From NCBI GenBank assembly GCA_031291035.1, contig JAISLI010000032.1, forward strand, positions 1 through 42,430: a DNA stretch of 42,430 nt. The letters are read 5' to 3'. This DNA is from Desulfovibrio sp. (lineage in GTDB: Bacteria > Desulfobacterota > Desulfovibrionia > Desulfovibrionales > Desulfovibrionaceae). Below are positions 1-7,855 of this stretch, piece after piece (position 1 is the stretch's first letter; the number at the start of each line of letters is the position of its first letter). The translations under genes and the position numbers were made by a program. The notes beneath the pieces were generated by a model. The model was not told where the DNA came from. It saw only the letters and a program-made list of their open reading frames with translations, and did not search any database.

Positions 1-70
1 TGTTCCCGGGTGATTTCCATACCTGAACAATGTCCTATTACCGCGAGTTTGTCAATTAGTGTTAACAGGC

Positions 71-200
71 CCTAGGGCAATTCCGCTTTGAGATTGTCGC
101 TTGCGGCGGAGTAAATCCGTCTTGCGCCAATCTCGCGGCAAGGATTTGCGGGCAAATTCTTGCCGCGCGGTCCAATTTTTTCAAAGTTGAACCGCTCTAA
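71..200. repeat. About 130-bp inverted-repeat element (copy A)
   Basis: The outer arms are imperfect inverted repeats: the left end begins CTAGGGCAATTCCGCTTTGA and the right end, read on the other strand, begins TTAGAGCGGTTCAACTTTGA. A strong internal hairpin lies at 134-167 (arms starting CGCGGCAAG and ending CTTGCCGCG). The left end closely matches the left end of the element at 42016-42145, so the two look like members of one MITE-like or REP-like family. No open frame is seen inside. Bases 1-70 and 201-311 show no gene or other recognisable signal. Confidence 0.6.
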
Positions 201-311
201 TTTCCGCAAAAATCGGCGCCAGTGGGTTAGAAATGCGAATAAAATTATTAATTACAAATAGTTATCCCAACACAACCGACTTCCCATCCCCCTTTATTAT
301 CCGTTTCCGCT

Positions 312-673
312 TTGATTACAAAACGTTTCGTCATCAGGCATCTTGTTATAGAAGATCTATCACCCCAATATATCGAGTGGCTTAATAATAAGCATATAAC
401 ACGCTATCTCGAAATTCGGCATACGATACACACTCCGGAGACAACAATGAATTATATCCAGAATGGATCTATTATATAAAATAACCGGAGGTCATTGTGC
501 AACGAATGCGGCTTCCATGCGTGTTTTTCAAAAAAAATGGCTTTCATGTTGAAGGTTACAGGCGGGAGCAGGTCATCAACCGCGGCGGCATGCGTGAAGA
601 CGCGTTGTTGCATGGCCTGCTTTCACGCGAATTTTCTGAACATCCCGTTCCGCGGATAATGCGGACATTATGA
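312..673 (+). pseudogene. Decayed GNAT N-acetyltransferase (PseH-like) remnant
   Basis: Two pieces of a GNAT-family acetyltransferase survive in different frames. The first (312-479) reads like the family's N-terminus, with TKRFVIRHLVIEDLS and then YIEWLNNKHITRYLE, and ends at a TAA. The second (about 487-673) reads like the C-terminus: NAASMRVFQK, a run of eight A (about 530-537) that shifts the frame, then NGFHVEGYRREQVI and LLHGLLSREF. The acetyl-CoA-binding middle is missing. The final stop (671-673) overlaps the ATG of the next gene, as expected if this was once the first cistron seen here of the nonulosonate operon. PseH N-acetylates the 4-amino sugar in pseudaminic acid synthesis. The GNAT domain fused to the NeuD-like protein at 4599-5804 may have replaced it. 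The family call rests on motif reading. Confidence 0.65.
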
Positions 674-1572
674 ACGGCGCATATATTCTCGGCACCGCCC
701 AACTGGGGCAACCTTACGGCATCGCGAACGCGTCGGGGCAACCGGATATGGAAAACGCCGTTACCATTGTCCGCACAGCGCTAAACCTCGGCGTTTCTTT
801 TTTTGACACCGCCCGGGCATACGGGGAAAGTGAACGGGTTCTCGGCCATGCCTTGCGTCGCTGCAACGCGGAGGACGGCGTGGAGGTCATCACCAAGTTG
901 CCGCCTGCGCTTCCGGCGACGCCGCGCATGCTCGCCGAAAGCCTGCGGGATTCCATGCGCAAACTGGGCGTCTCGCGCTTGTACTGTCTCATGCTGCACA
1001 GGGAAGAGCATCTGGCCGCGCTGAACACCCGGCTGGGAGAAGAATTGCGCCGCTATCGCTCTGAAGGCGTCATACGGAATATCGGCATTTCCGTATACAG
1101 TCCGGAGGCCGCGCTTGCCGCTTTACAAAACCGGCTTATTTCGGTAGTTCAGATTCCGGCAAGTCTTTTTGACCGCCGTTTTGAAAATGCCGGCGTTTTT
1201 ATGAAGGCGCGGGAAACGGGCAAGGAGTTGCATCTCCGTTCAATTTTTCTGCAAGGCGTGCTGTGCATGCGCCCGGATGAACTCCCTTCCTTTCTCGGTG
1301 AATTTATCCCCGCGTTGTCGAAATTTCGCGCGCTGTGCCATGAGTACGCCTGTATGCCGAATCGCGCCGCGCTCCTTTGGATTCTGCGCCGCCGGACGAA
1401 CTGCCGAATTTGCTTCGGCGCCGAAAATCCGGATCAGGTCCGGCAAAATCTTGATTCCGCGGCTTTGAACGACATTTTGCCCGATGCGTTTTTTGCCGGG
1501 CTTGAGGCGATACTGCCTCCGCAAAAACCGGAAATCCTCAACCCTGCCCTGTGGCCGAGATGCCGATGTTAA
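670..1572 (+). CDS. Aldo/keto reductase family protein of nonulosonate cluster
   Basis: A 300-residue protein with the aldo/keto reductase TIM-barrel pattern. It has a short N-terminal strand (YILGTAQLGQPYG), Asp46 and Tyr51 in FFDTARAYGESE, Lys76 in VITKLP and His110 in LMLHRE, which together match the Asp-Tyr-Lys-His catalytic tetrad. The family uses NADPH to reduce carbonyls or, in reverse, oxidise sugar alcohols. The ATG overlaps the stop of the upstream GNAT remnant, and the gene overlaps the following aminotransferase, so the set was probably cotranscribed. Aldo/keto reductases next to class III aminotransferases in NeuB/PseI-type clusters suggest extra remodelling (oxidation then transamination) of the sugar. 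The actual substrate is not known and that role is inferred. Confidence 0.85.
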   Translation: MNGAYILGTAQLGQPYGIANASGQPDMENAVTIVRTALNLGVSFFDTARAYGESERVLGHALRRCNAEDGVEVITKLPPALPATPRMLAESLRDSMRKLGVSRLYCLMLHREEHLAALNTRLGEELRRYRSEGVIRNIGISVYSPEAALAALQNRLISVVQIPASLFDRRFENAGVFMKARETGKELHLRSIFLQGVLCMRPDELPSFLGEFIPALSKFRALCHEYACMPNRAALLWILRRRTNCRICFGAENPDQVRQNLDSAALNDILPDAFFAGLEAILPPQKPEILNPALWPRCRC

Positions 1573-2879
1573 AGTCCTTCGCCCTCCAAAAGCACGCCCT
1601 GGAGCGTATTCCCGGTATGACGCAGCTTCTTTCCAAACGCCCCGACATGTTTTCCCGAAACATTTGGCCGGGGTATTACAGCAGGGCAAAGGGCGCGACC
1701 GTCTGGGACATGGACGGCAGGCAATACCTTGATATGTCCATCGGCGGGATCGGCGCCTGTGTGCTCGGTTATGCCGACGAGGAGGTTGATGATGCGGTAA
1801 TCCGGGCGATACAGGACGGCGTTGCCTGTTCGCTGAACTGCCCGGAAGAAGTGCGGTTGGCCGATGTTCTCTGTGAACTGCACCCTTGGGCGGACATGGC
1901 AAGGTTTGCCCGCAGCGGGGCCGAGGCGCTTGCCGTCGCCGTGCGCATCGCGCGGGCGCATACCGGGCGCGATGTGGTGGCCTGCTGCGGCTATCACGGA
2001 TGGAGCGACTGGTATCTGGCCGCCAATCTCGCGGGGGATTCCGCCCTTGACGGACACCTGCTGCCCGGCCTGGAGCCGGCCGGCGTGCCCCGTGGTCTCC
2101 AGGGCACTTCACGCGCCTTCCGGTATAACCATCTGGACGAGCTTCATGCCATTGTCGCCGCCGACAGCGCGAAACTCGCGGCCATCGTCATGGAACCCGT
2201 GCGCTCCGACTTGCCGGAACACGGCTTTATCGAGGGCGTTCGCGCTGTTGCCGACAAGACCGGCGCGGTGCTGGTAATGGATGAAATTTCGGCGGGCTTC
2301 CGCTTCTGCGCCGGCGGGGCGCATCTGGCGCTGCACGCCACACGGCCGGATATGGCGGTTTTTTCCAAGGCGCTGGGCAACGGATATGCCGTCTCGGCCG
2401 TGATAGGCCGCAAAGACATTATGCAGGCCGCGCAACAAACATTTATATCTTCGACCAACTGGACGGAACGCGTTGGCCCGGCCGCAGCTCTGGCCTGCAT
2501 AAAAGCCTATGCGGCACGCAAACCCCACGAAAAATTTTTCCGTTTCGGACAACGCGTCAAGGCGGCCTGGAAAGATATGGGGGAGCGCAACGGCTTTGCG
2601 ATGCATGTCGGGGGCATGGACGCCATGGCTCATTTCAGTATTGATGACCCCGACTTTTCATCTTTCAAGGCGTATTTTGTGCAATGTATGCTTGAAGAGG
2701 GCATTCTCGCTTCCAATCTGTGCTATCTTATGGATGCGCATTGTGACGCGGATATTGACCGCTACCTTGAGGCCTGTGAAAAAACTTTCGCCAAAATGGC
2801 CGAGGCGCGTGAGCGCGGAGGCCCGGCGCGCAGGTTGAAAGGACAGCCCGCGCTCGCCTCCTTCAGGAGACTGGCATGA
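1560..2879 (+). CDS. Class III PLP aminotransferase (GSA aminomutase-like)
   Basis: About 440 residues, homologous to glutamate-1-semialdehyde aminomutases and other class III aminotransferases. The N-terminal part holds VWDMDGRQYLDMSIGG. The PLP phosphate region is RSGAEA, followed by YHGWSDW. The Asp that contacts the pyridine nitrogen lies in VMDEISAGFR, and the Schiff-base lysine is in FSKALGNGYA (about residue 270). It presumably transfers an amino group to a keto-sugar intermediate made by the adjacent reductase. Its position between an aldo/keto reductase and PseF/PseG genes makes a haem-pathway role unlikely. ATG codons at 1560 and 1566, and a GTG at 1551, are all possible starts, and none has a strong Shine-Dalgarno. 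The stop overlaps the next ATG (ATGA). Confidence 0.85.
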   Translation: MPMLKSFALQKHALERIPGMTQLLSKRPDMFSRNIWPGYYSRAKGATVWDMDGRQYLDMSIGGIGACVLGYADEEVDDAVIRAIQDGVACSLNCPEEVRLADVLCELHPWADMARFARSGAEALAVAVRIARAHTGRDVVACCGYHGWSDWYLAANLAGDSALDGHLLPGLEPAGVPRGLQGTSRAFRYNHLDELHAIVAADSAKLAAIVMEPVRSDLPEHGFIEGVRAVADKTGAVLVMDEISAGFRFCAGGAHLALHATRPDMAVFSKALGNGYAVSAVIGRKDIMQAAQQTFISSTNWTERVGPAAALACIKAYAARKPHEKFFRFGQRVKAAWKDMGERNGFAMHVGGMDAMAHFSIDDPDFSSFKAYFVQCMLEEGILASNLCYLMDAHCDADIDRYLEACEKTFAKMAEARERGGPARRLKGQPALASFRRLA

Positions 2880-3568
2880 TGTCCGTTGCCGTCATCACGG
2901 CGCGGGGCGGTTCCAAACGCATTCCGCGCAAAAACATACGCCCCTTTTGCGGCAGGCCCATGATTGCGTGGCCCATAGCGGCCGCTCTGGCATCAGGGTG
3001 CTTTGACCATGTGCTGGTCAGCACGGATGATGAGGAAATAGCCGGAGTTTCGCGCGCCTGCGGCGCGGAAGTTCCTTTTCTGCGGCCGGCGCGCCTGTCC
3101 GACGATTACACGCCCGCGCACAAAGCGGCCCGCCACATGCTGGAATGGGCGATAGCCGAATTCGGCGCCTGCGATTCCTTCGCCCATATTTACCCGACGG
3201 CCCCCATGCTGTTGCCGGAAGATATTCTTCAGGGACGCAAACTTGTTGAAGCCGGCAATATGTTCGCATACACCGCGCAGAAAATTTCCTTTCCGGTTTA
3301 TCAGATTGTCATGCGCGATGCGGAAGGAAACATTCTGCCGCTGTTTCCGCCGGAAAAAGCGCGGATGCGTTCCCAGGATATGCCGGAAACATTTATTGAC
3401 GCGGGTCAGCTCTATTATTTCAATACAAACGCTTTTTTGCGGGAGGAAACCGCGCTCTCCGCGGGAGTGGCCTTGATTCTTTTGCCCGCGCAGCGGGCGC
3501 TTGACATTGACACCGAGGAAGACTGGCGTTTGGCGGAAAAAATGGCCGCATTGTCGGGATTGGCATGA
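2876..3568 (+). CDS. pseF: Pseudaminic-acid-type cytidylyltransferase (CMP-nonulosonate synthetase)
   Basis: A 230-residue protein of the CMP-NeuAc synthetase family. The N-terminal nucleotide-binding signature is ITARGGSKRIPRKNIRPF, followed by FDHVLVSTDDEEIA. The acceptor region includes YPTAPMLLPEDI and FIDAGQLYYF, and the C-terminus has ALDIDTEEDW, typical of PseF rather than classical NeuA. It activates the finished nonulosonic acid with CTP so that a glycosyltransferase can use it. It overlaps the aminotransferase stop upstream (ATGA) and the pseG start downstream (ATGA), which implies translational coupling. The exact sugar (pseudaminic acid or an epimer) cannot be read from the sequence. 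Confidence 0.88.
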   Translation: MMSVAVITARGGSKRIPRKNIRPFCGRPMIAWPIAAALASGCFDHVLVSTDDEEIAGVSRACGAEVPFLRPARLSDDYTPAHKAARHMLEWAIAEFGACDSFAHIYPTAPMLLPEDILQGRKLVEAGNMFAYTAQKISFPVYQIVMRDAEGNILPLFPPEKARMRSQDMPETFIDAGQLYYFNTNAFLREETALSAGVALILLPAQRALDIDTEEDWRLAEKMAALSGLA

Positions 3569-4575
3569 CAAGCCTCCTGATTTGCGCCGACGCTTCGCCG
3601 GCCACGGGCGCAGGCCATGTCATGCGTTGTCTGGCCCTGGCCCTAGCCGCAAGAGAGGTCGGCCTCGCCCCGCGTCTCGTTGGCCGGATGACCGTGCCCT
3701 GGTTGCGGGAGCGGCTTGCAAAAACAGACATCCGGGTCACAGAGGTTGACGGTTCCGTGCCTGTCCGGGAGAATCCGCAAGATTTGCTTGCCCGGATGGA
3801 CGGAACAAAGGCGGACTGGCTCGCGCTGGACGGCTATCACTTCGGGACGGATTGCCACAAGGCGGCGCGCCGGGCCGGTTGCGGGCTGCTGGTCATTGAC
3901 GACTACAACCATCTTCCGGAGTATCACTGCGACATTTTGCTGAACCAGAATCCCGGCTCTGACGATTTTGTTTACAAGGGCGGGATAGGACGCAAACTGC
4001 TCGGGCCGAAATACGCCCTGTTGCGGCCGGAATTTTCCGCCGCGCGGCGAAAGGCCGAACAGCGCGTTTTTTCCGGCAGCGCCCGCAATATTCTGCTCAC
4101 TCTCGGCGGTGGGGATTGTTCGGCGCGCCTTGAACACATCGCGCGGCACTGCGCTCTGCCCGCGCTTGCGGGATGCGCGCTCACCGTTGTTGCCGGAGCC
4201 ATGCCGGAGGAGAATATTCGGACGGCATTGAAGCATTGCCCCGCCAGGCTGGAAATTTTGCGAAGCGTTGATGACATGCCGGCGCTGCTGCTGGCGACGG
4301 ATTTGTGCGTCACCGCCGGGGGCGGCACCTGCTGGGAATTGTGTTGTCTGGGTGTGCCGTTTTTGACTGTGGAAGTTGCGGAGAATCAGGCCGGCATTGT
4401 GTCCGGACTCCAAAAACGCGGTTTTACGCCCATGCTTACGGAGGAAAATTTTTGTCGTTTTATGGATGATGCCGAACTCCGTGCGCATGTGGCTTCACTG
4501 GGACTGGCGATGGTGTCGGGAGAAGGAGCGTTTGCGGTTGCGCATTGCATAAAGGCCGGGAACCGGATACACTAG
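3565..4575 (+). CDS. pseG: PseG-type UDP-sugar hydrolase
   Basis: A 336-residue GT-B-fold protein matching UDP-2,4-diacetamido-2,4,6-trideoxy-altropyranose hydrolase. The N-terminus has ICADASPATGAGHVMRCLAL with the conserved GxGHxMRC motif (His18, the expected catalytic His of the family). Later motifs are LALDGYHFGTD, LVIDDYNH, LLNQNPG, LLTLGGGD and the nucleotide-binding VTAGGGTCWELCCLGVP. PseG removes UDP to release the free sugar that PseI then condenses with phosphoenolpyruvate. The start overlaps the pseF stop. The stop codon TAG is also the first bases of a repeat half-element (4574-4587). Confidence 0.88.
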   Translation: MTSLLICADASPATGAGHVMRCLALALAAREVGLAPRLVGRMTVPWLRERLAKTDIRVTEVDGSVPVRENPQDLLARMDGTKADWLALDGYHFGTDCHKAARRAGCGLLVIDDYNHLPEYHCDILLNQNPGSDDFVYKGGIGRKLLGPKYALLRPEFSAARRKAEQRVFSGSARNILLTLGGGDCSARLEHIARHCALPALAGCALTVVAGAMPEENIRTALKHCPARLEILRSVDDMPALLLATDLCVTAGGGTCWELCCLGVPFLTVEVAENQAGIVSGLQKRGFTPMLTEENFCRFMDDAELRAHVASLGLAMVSGEGAFAVAHCIKAGNRIH

Positions 4576-4587
4576 AGCGGTTCAACA
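4574..4587 (+). repeat. Half copy of the 130-bp repeat end
   Basis: TAGAGCGGTTCAAC is identical, on the opposite strand, to the right end of the element at 71-200. It begins inside the pseG stop codon and lies just before the Shine-Dalgarno of the next gene. Only the terminal 14 bases match, so this may be a solo end left by excision or recombination, or chance. Confidence 0.35.
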
Positions 4588-4598
4588 AGGAAATTTTG

Positions 4599-5804
4599 AT
4601 GCATGGCTTGCCTGAATCCTGTAGTTTGCGGAATACGGCCTACAAGCGGATATGGATTGTGGGGGCTTCGCACAATGCCAGGGAAATGATGGGATTTTTG
4701 CGGGATATACAACAGCATCAAGAAACGGATATACCCGTTGCCGGCTTTCTGGATGATGGAATGGCGGGGAAAAAAGAAATCATAAGAGAAAAATTGTTTC
4801 CGTTCGATTTCACCATTCTTCCGGCCAAAGATTATGTGCCCCGGTCGGGTGATTTATTCCTTAACAGTATAGGCACTCCTGAAAATAAACAGCGCGTTGT
4901 TCCGAAACTTTTACAAAAAGGGGCGACCTTCATAACGCTTGTGCATCCAACGGTCCATTTTGGGTATAACAATTCGGTCGGTCTTGGATGCATTTTCCAA
5001 CCGTACTCTGTATGCACGACAAACATACACTTCGGAAACTTTATATCAATCGGATCATACTGTCTGGTGGCGGATGACGTAACGATTGGCGATTTCTCGA
5101 CGTTGATGACGCGGAGTTTTGCCGGCAGCGGCAGTGCCATAGGAAAATTGGTCTGTATGAATACCGGCAGTTCAACTATGGAATATACTGTCATCGAGGA
5201 CAGGGCAACAATCGGTGTACACAGCGTCATTTTGCGCAAGGCCAAAACCGGTTGCGTCTATTTCGGCTTGCCGGCCAAACCGATAGGTCAAACAGAACAG
5301 AATAAAAATTTTACTCTGATTTTATGTAAAGCGCAAGAGAAAGATGTGAAATTTGTTTTCGATCTGGTCAATGATGACCTTGCGCGGACGATGAGCCTCG
5401 GCGGCTCCCGCATCACTATGGAAGAGCATGAAACATGGTTCAGGCAGCGGCTGCGAAATGGAAACCCGTTCTATATCGGTTATTGCGACAATACGCCGTG
5501 CGGCTATGTCCGTTTTGACGACAAAGAAGGCGATATTTTCATTTCTGTGGCGATTGCCGGGAAATTTCGCGGCCGGGGAATAGGTTCAGCGATGATTTCG
5601 GCGTCCTGCCGGGCTGTGTTGTTGATGAAGGCGGCATCTTGCATTCACGCGGACATAAAATCCACCAATACGGCATCGTTACGGGCATTTCAGAAAGCCT
5701 GGTTTGTTCCGGCCGCCGATACGGGGACACCGGATGTTATTCGTTTGCGATATCCGGAACAGGTTAAAAACACGGATTGTTATGGCCGGAAAGTGGCCGG
5801 CTGA
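4599..5804 (+). CDS. NeuD-like left-handed beta-helix acyltransferase fused to GNAT domain
   Basis: A 401-residue two-part enzyme. Residues 1-about 230 match the NeuD/PglD/WeeI sugar O- or N-acyltransferase family: an N-terminal Rossmann-like PglD_N part (IWIVGASHNAREMMGFLRD, VAGFLDD) and then hexapeptide repeats of a left-handed beta-helix (HPTVHFGYNNSVGLGC, VTIGDFSTL, IEDRATIGVHSVIL) closing with FGLPAKPIG. Residues about 245-400 are a GNAT domain like PseH, with the acetyl-CoA loop in GKFRGRGIGSAMI and the late motif NTASLRAFQKAWF. The fusion could do two acylations of the nonulosonic precursor, replacing the broken GNAT gene upstream. ATG 4599 is chosen because AAGGAAA precedes it at 4587-4593; an in-frame start at 4545 would overlap pseG. 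Confidence 0.82.
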   Translation: MHGLPESCSLRNTAYKRIWIVGASHNAREMMGFLRDIQQHQETDIPVAGFLDDGMAGKKEIIREKLFPFDFTILPAKDYVPRSGDLFLNSIGTPENKQRVVPKLLQKGATFITLVHPTVHFGYNNSVGLGCIFQPYSVCTTNIHFGNFISIGSYCLVADDVTIGDFSTLMTRSFAGSGSAIGKLVCMNTGSSTMEYTVIEDRATIGVHSVILRKAKTGCVYFGLPAKPIGQTEQNKNFTLILCKAQEKDVKFVFDLVNDDLARTMSLGGSRITMEEHETWFRQRLRNGNPFYIGYCDNTPCGYVRFDDKEGDIFISVAIAGKFRGRGIGSAMISASCRAVLLMKAASCIHADIKSTNTASLRAFQKAWFVPAADTGTPDVIRLRYPEQVKNTDCYGRKVAG

Positions 5805-5991
5805 ATGCTCCGGACAGGGGGGGTATATCGTCCGGCGTTCTTGCGGATGTGCTGGAAGTTTTCAAAAACAGCAAAAGGCAAGACGCTTGGCGTTATCTGG
5901 CGGCCCCCCTGCGATTTGCGGGAAGCGGAATACGCCAGGACAGGACGGGAAATCTTTGAAAAGGCGACATTGCTCCACCGCGCTGAAAGAG
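5805..5991 (+). other. Unassigned stretch with decayed coding look
   Basis: Between the acyltransferase stop and the DUF4910 remnant. The three forward frames each carry short protein-like pieces (for example LADVLEVFKNSKRQDAWRYL and LREAEYARTGREIFEKAT), which would fit a frameshifted gene fragment. No family is recognised. Confidence 0.3.
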
Positions 5992-6225
5992 ATGGTTGAC
6001 ACGCTCGCGCCGCTGCCGCGCCACCTTGTGTCGGACGGGTATGACGCCGCCCTGTACGCGCTGGCCCGGGCACTCCCCGTGACTGTCCATCGTTATCCCA
6101 CAGGAGCTGAAGCCTTTACCTGGATTGTACCCGAACGCTGGATGTGTCGCTCCGCGCGTCTGGAGACCATGAGCGGAGAAGTCGTCTTTTCCGACAAGGA
6201 CAACCCGCTGCATGTGGTTTCCTAG
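5992..6225 (+). pseudogene. N-terminal remnant of DUF4910 aminopeptidase-fold protein
   Basis: About 77 residues that align with the first 81 residues of the intact DUF4910 protein encoded at 25637-26893. Shared landmarks are YPTGAEAFTWIVPERW versus VPSGTRVFDWIVPEEW, and NPLHVVS versus NNLHVVGYS. The frame then meets a TAG where the family continues with Tyr-Ser. In the same frame beyond the stop (6256-6330), MLEFMAEEGLVRLEE resembles the winged-helix C-terminus of such proteins (the intact copy ends MAKILLEKRIIHK). This suggests an internal deletion that removed the zinc-binding core. The gene sits exactly between acyltransferase and pseI, where DUF4910 genes are often found in nonulosonate clusters (recalled knowledge). 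Probably nonfunctional. Confidence 0.72.
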
Positions 6226-6358
6226 GAACAATGCCGATTTTTTCGGGTCAAAAACATGCTTGAGTTTATGGCGGAAGAAGGTCTCGTCCGCCTTGAGGAA
6301 AAACCGTTGCCGGCCGGGAGAGAATGCCCGGCCGGGCGTCCGTGTTTCAGGAGCGCGA

Positions 6359-7402
6359 ATGTCCGTATTCGACAAATTCCGCACGGCCGGGCCTGCCCCG
6401 CGCGTGACGCTTGTGGCCGAAATCTCCGCCAACCACAACCGGAGCGTCGAACGGGCCGAAGCCCTCGTACGCGCCGCCGCCGAAGCCGGGGCCGATGCCG
6501 TCAAGCTCCAGACCTATACGGCGGACACCTTGACCATCCCCTGCGACAGGGAGTATTTTCAAATCAGGAGCGGGTTGTGGGACGGCCGTGCCCTGTACGA
6601 CCTGTACCGGGAAGCCCATACCCCCTGGGAATGGCATCCGCGCCTTATGGCCCTAGCGAATGACCTCGGCATGGTCTGCTTCTCGACGCCTTTTGACCCG
6701 ACAGCCGTTGACTTTTTGGAAAGTCTCAACGTACCGTGCCACAAGGCGGCTTCTTTCGAGATTGTGGACATCCCCCTGCTCAAAAAAATCGCCGCCACCG
6801 GCAAGCCGGTCATCATGTCCACAGGCATGGCGACATTGGCGGAAATTGACGAGGCCGTGCGGACCCTGAGGGAGAACGGCACAAAGGAGCTGACGCTGCT
6901 CAAATGCACCAGCGCCTATCCCGCTCCGGCGGAAGAGGCGAACTTGCGCACCATTCCGCACCTGGCGCAGACTTTCGGCTGCCCGGCGGGGCTGTCGGAC
7001 CACACAACGGGTTCCGCCGTGGCGGTGGTGGCTGTCAGCCTGGGGGCCTGCGTCATCGAAAAGCATTTCACCCTCTCCCGCGCCGACGGCGGCCCGGACG
7101 CGGCGTTTTCCATGGAACCGGAGGAATTCGGACGGATGGCGCGGGATATCAGGACCGCCGGACAAGCTCTCGGACGGGTCAGCTACGCCCTGACGGAAAA
7201 AGAAAAACAGAGCGCGGCATTCCGCAGATCCCTGTTTGTGGTGAAAGACATGAAGGCCGGTGACCTGTTCACAGAGGAAAATGTGCGCAGCATCAGACCG
7301 GGCTGCGGGCTGCATCCGAGGTATCTCGGAAATATCCTGGGCAGGAAAACGAATGTTGAAATATCGGCCGGGACACCGTTGGCCTGGAATTTGGTATTGT
7401 AA
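6359..7402 (+). CDS. pseI: Pseudaminic acid (nonulosonic acid) synthase
   Basis: A 347-residue NeuB/PseI family enzyme that condenses phosphoenolpyruvate with a 6-carbon amino sugar to make a 9-carbon nonulosonic acid. The TIM barrel opens with VTLVAEISANHNRSVERA and AGADAVKLQTYTADT, continues with VCFSTPFDPTAVDFL and PVIMSTGMATL, and includes LLKCTSAYPAP, GLSDHTTG and VIEKHFTLSR with the expected metal and substrate residues. The C-terminal SAF (antifreeze-like) domain follows (about 290-347, KAGDLFTEENVRSIRPGCGL). ATG 6359 is preceded by CAGGAG and gives the usual family length; a longer frame from 6212 would run through the DUF4910 remnant and is rejected. Last gene of the sugar-synthesis block. 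Confidence 0.9.
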   Translation: MSVFDKFRTAGPAPRVTLVAEISANHNRSVERAEALVRAAAEAGADAVKLQTYTADTLTIPCDREYFQIRSGLWDGRALYDLYREAHTPWEWHPRLMALANDLGMVCFSTPFDPTAVDFLESLNVPCHKAASFEIVDIPLLKKIAATGKPVIMSTGMATLAEIDEAVRTLRENGTKELTLLKCTSAYPAPAEEANLRTIPHLAQTFGCPAGLSDHTTGSAVAVVAVSLGACVIEKHFTLSRADGGPDAAFSMEPEEFGRMARDIRTAGQALGRVSYALTEKEKQSAAFRRSLFVVKDMKAGDLFTEENVRSIRPGCGLHPRYLGNILGRKTNVEISAGTPLAWNLVL

Positions 7403-7456
7403 CTTAATCGCTCACGGGTTATAGAAAAAGGTTAGAAAGTGGGGTAAGATGCCCTA

Positions 7457-7607
7457 TGACAGAGTTGCTTCCACAGCTTCCCTTTGATGAGAACATCCTC
7501 CTCAGCCGGACGCCGCCGAGGTTGTTGAATTCTTGGTGCGCGTGTTGGCCGGGGATCAGGCATTGAGAGAAATGAATCAAAGGCTCCGGAGTTTGCGTCA
7601 AACTTGA
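7457..7607 (+). pseudogene. Possible transposase N-terminal remnant in a gene-poor gap
   Basis: The 7403-7855 gap has no intact gene. A start at 7457 reads MTELLPQLPFDENILLS. After a one-base shift it continues PDAAEVVEFLVRVLAGDQ and ALREMNQRLRSL before a TGA. This coiled-coil style resembles the N-terminus of IS66-type TnpC transposases, but the match is from memory and short. Further decayed pieces run to about 7800. Confidence 0.3.
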
Positions 7608-7855
7608 CGCTTGCAGGGCAAAAGGGTGTATCCTGTCCTCGCCGATGCCATACGCGCTTTTCTGAAAGGCTCGAAGCCCGATTTGGCTTGGATTCAACCA
7701 CAAACTTGCGCTATCCTAAGAACAATCACTCCTCCGCAGCAAACAAAGGCAGCCCCATAATGGCACGATACTTTGAGGGTAAAGATGTCGTGTATGCAAA
7801 GGCGGCTTAATACAAATATTTTACGCTCCAAATAGTACAAGTGAGGAACAACTTT

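Noticed and set aside
7759-7776. sigma54-like TGGCACG sequence upstream of the surface carbohydrate gene
   Set aside because: The -24 half is good but the -12 GC is missing at the required 10-base spacing.
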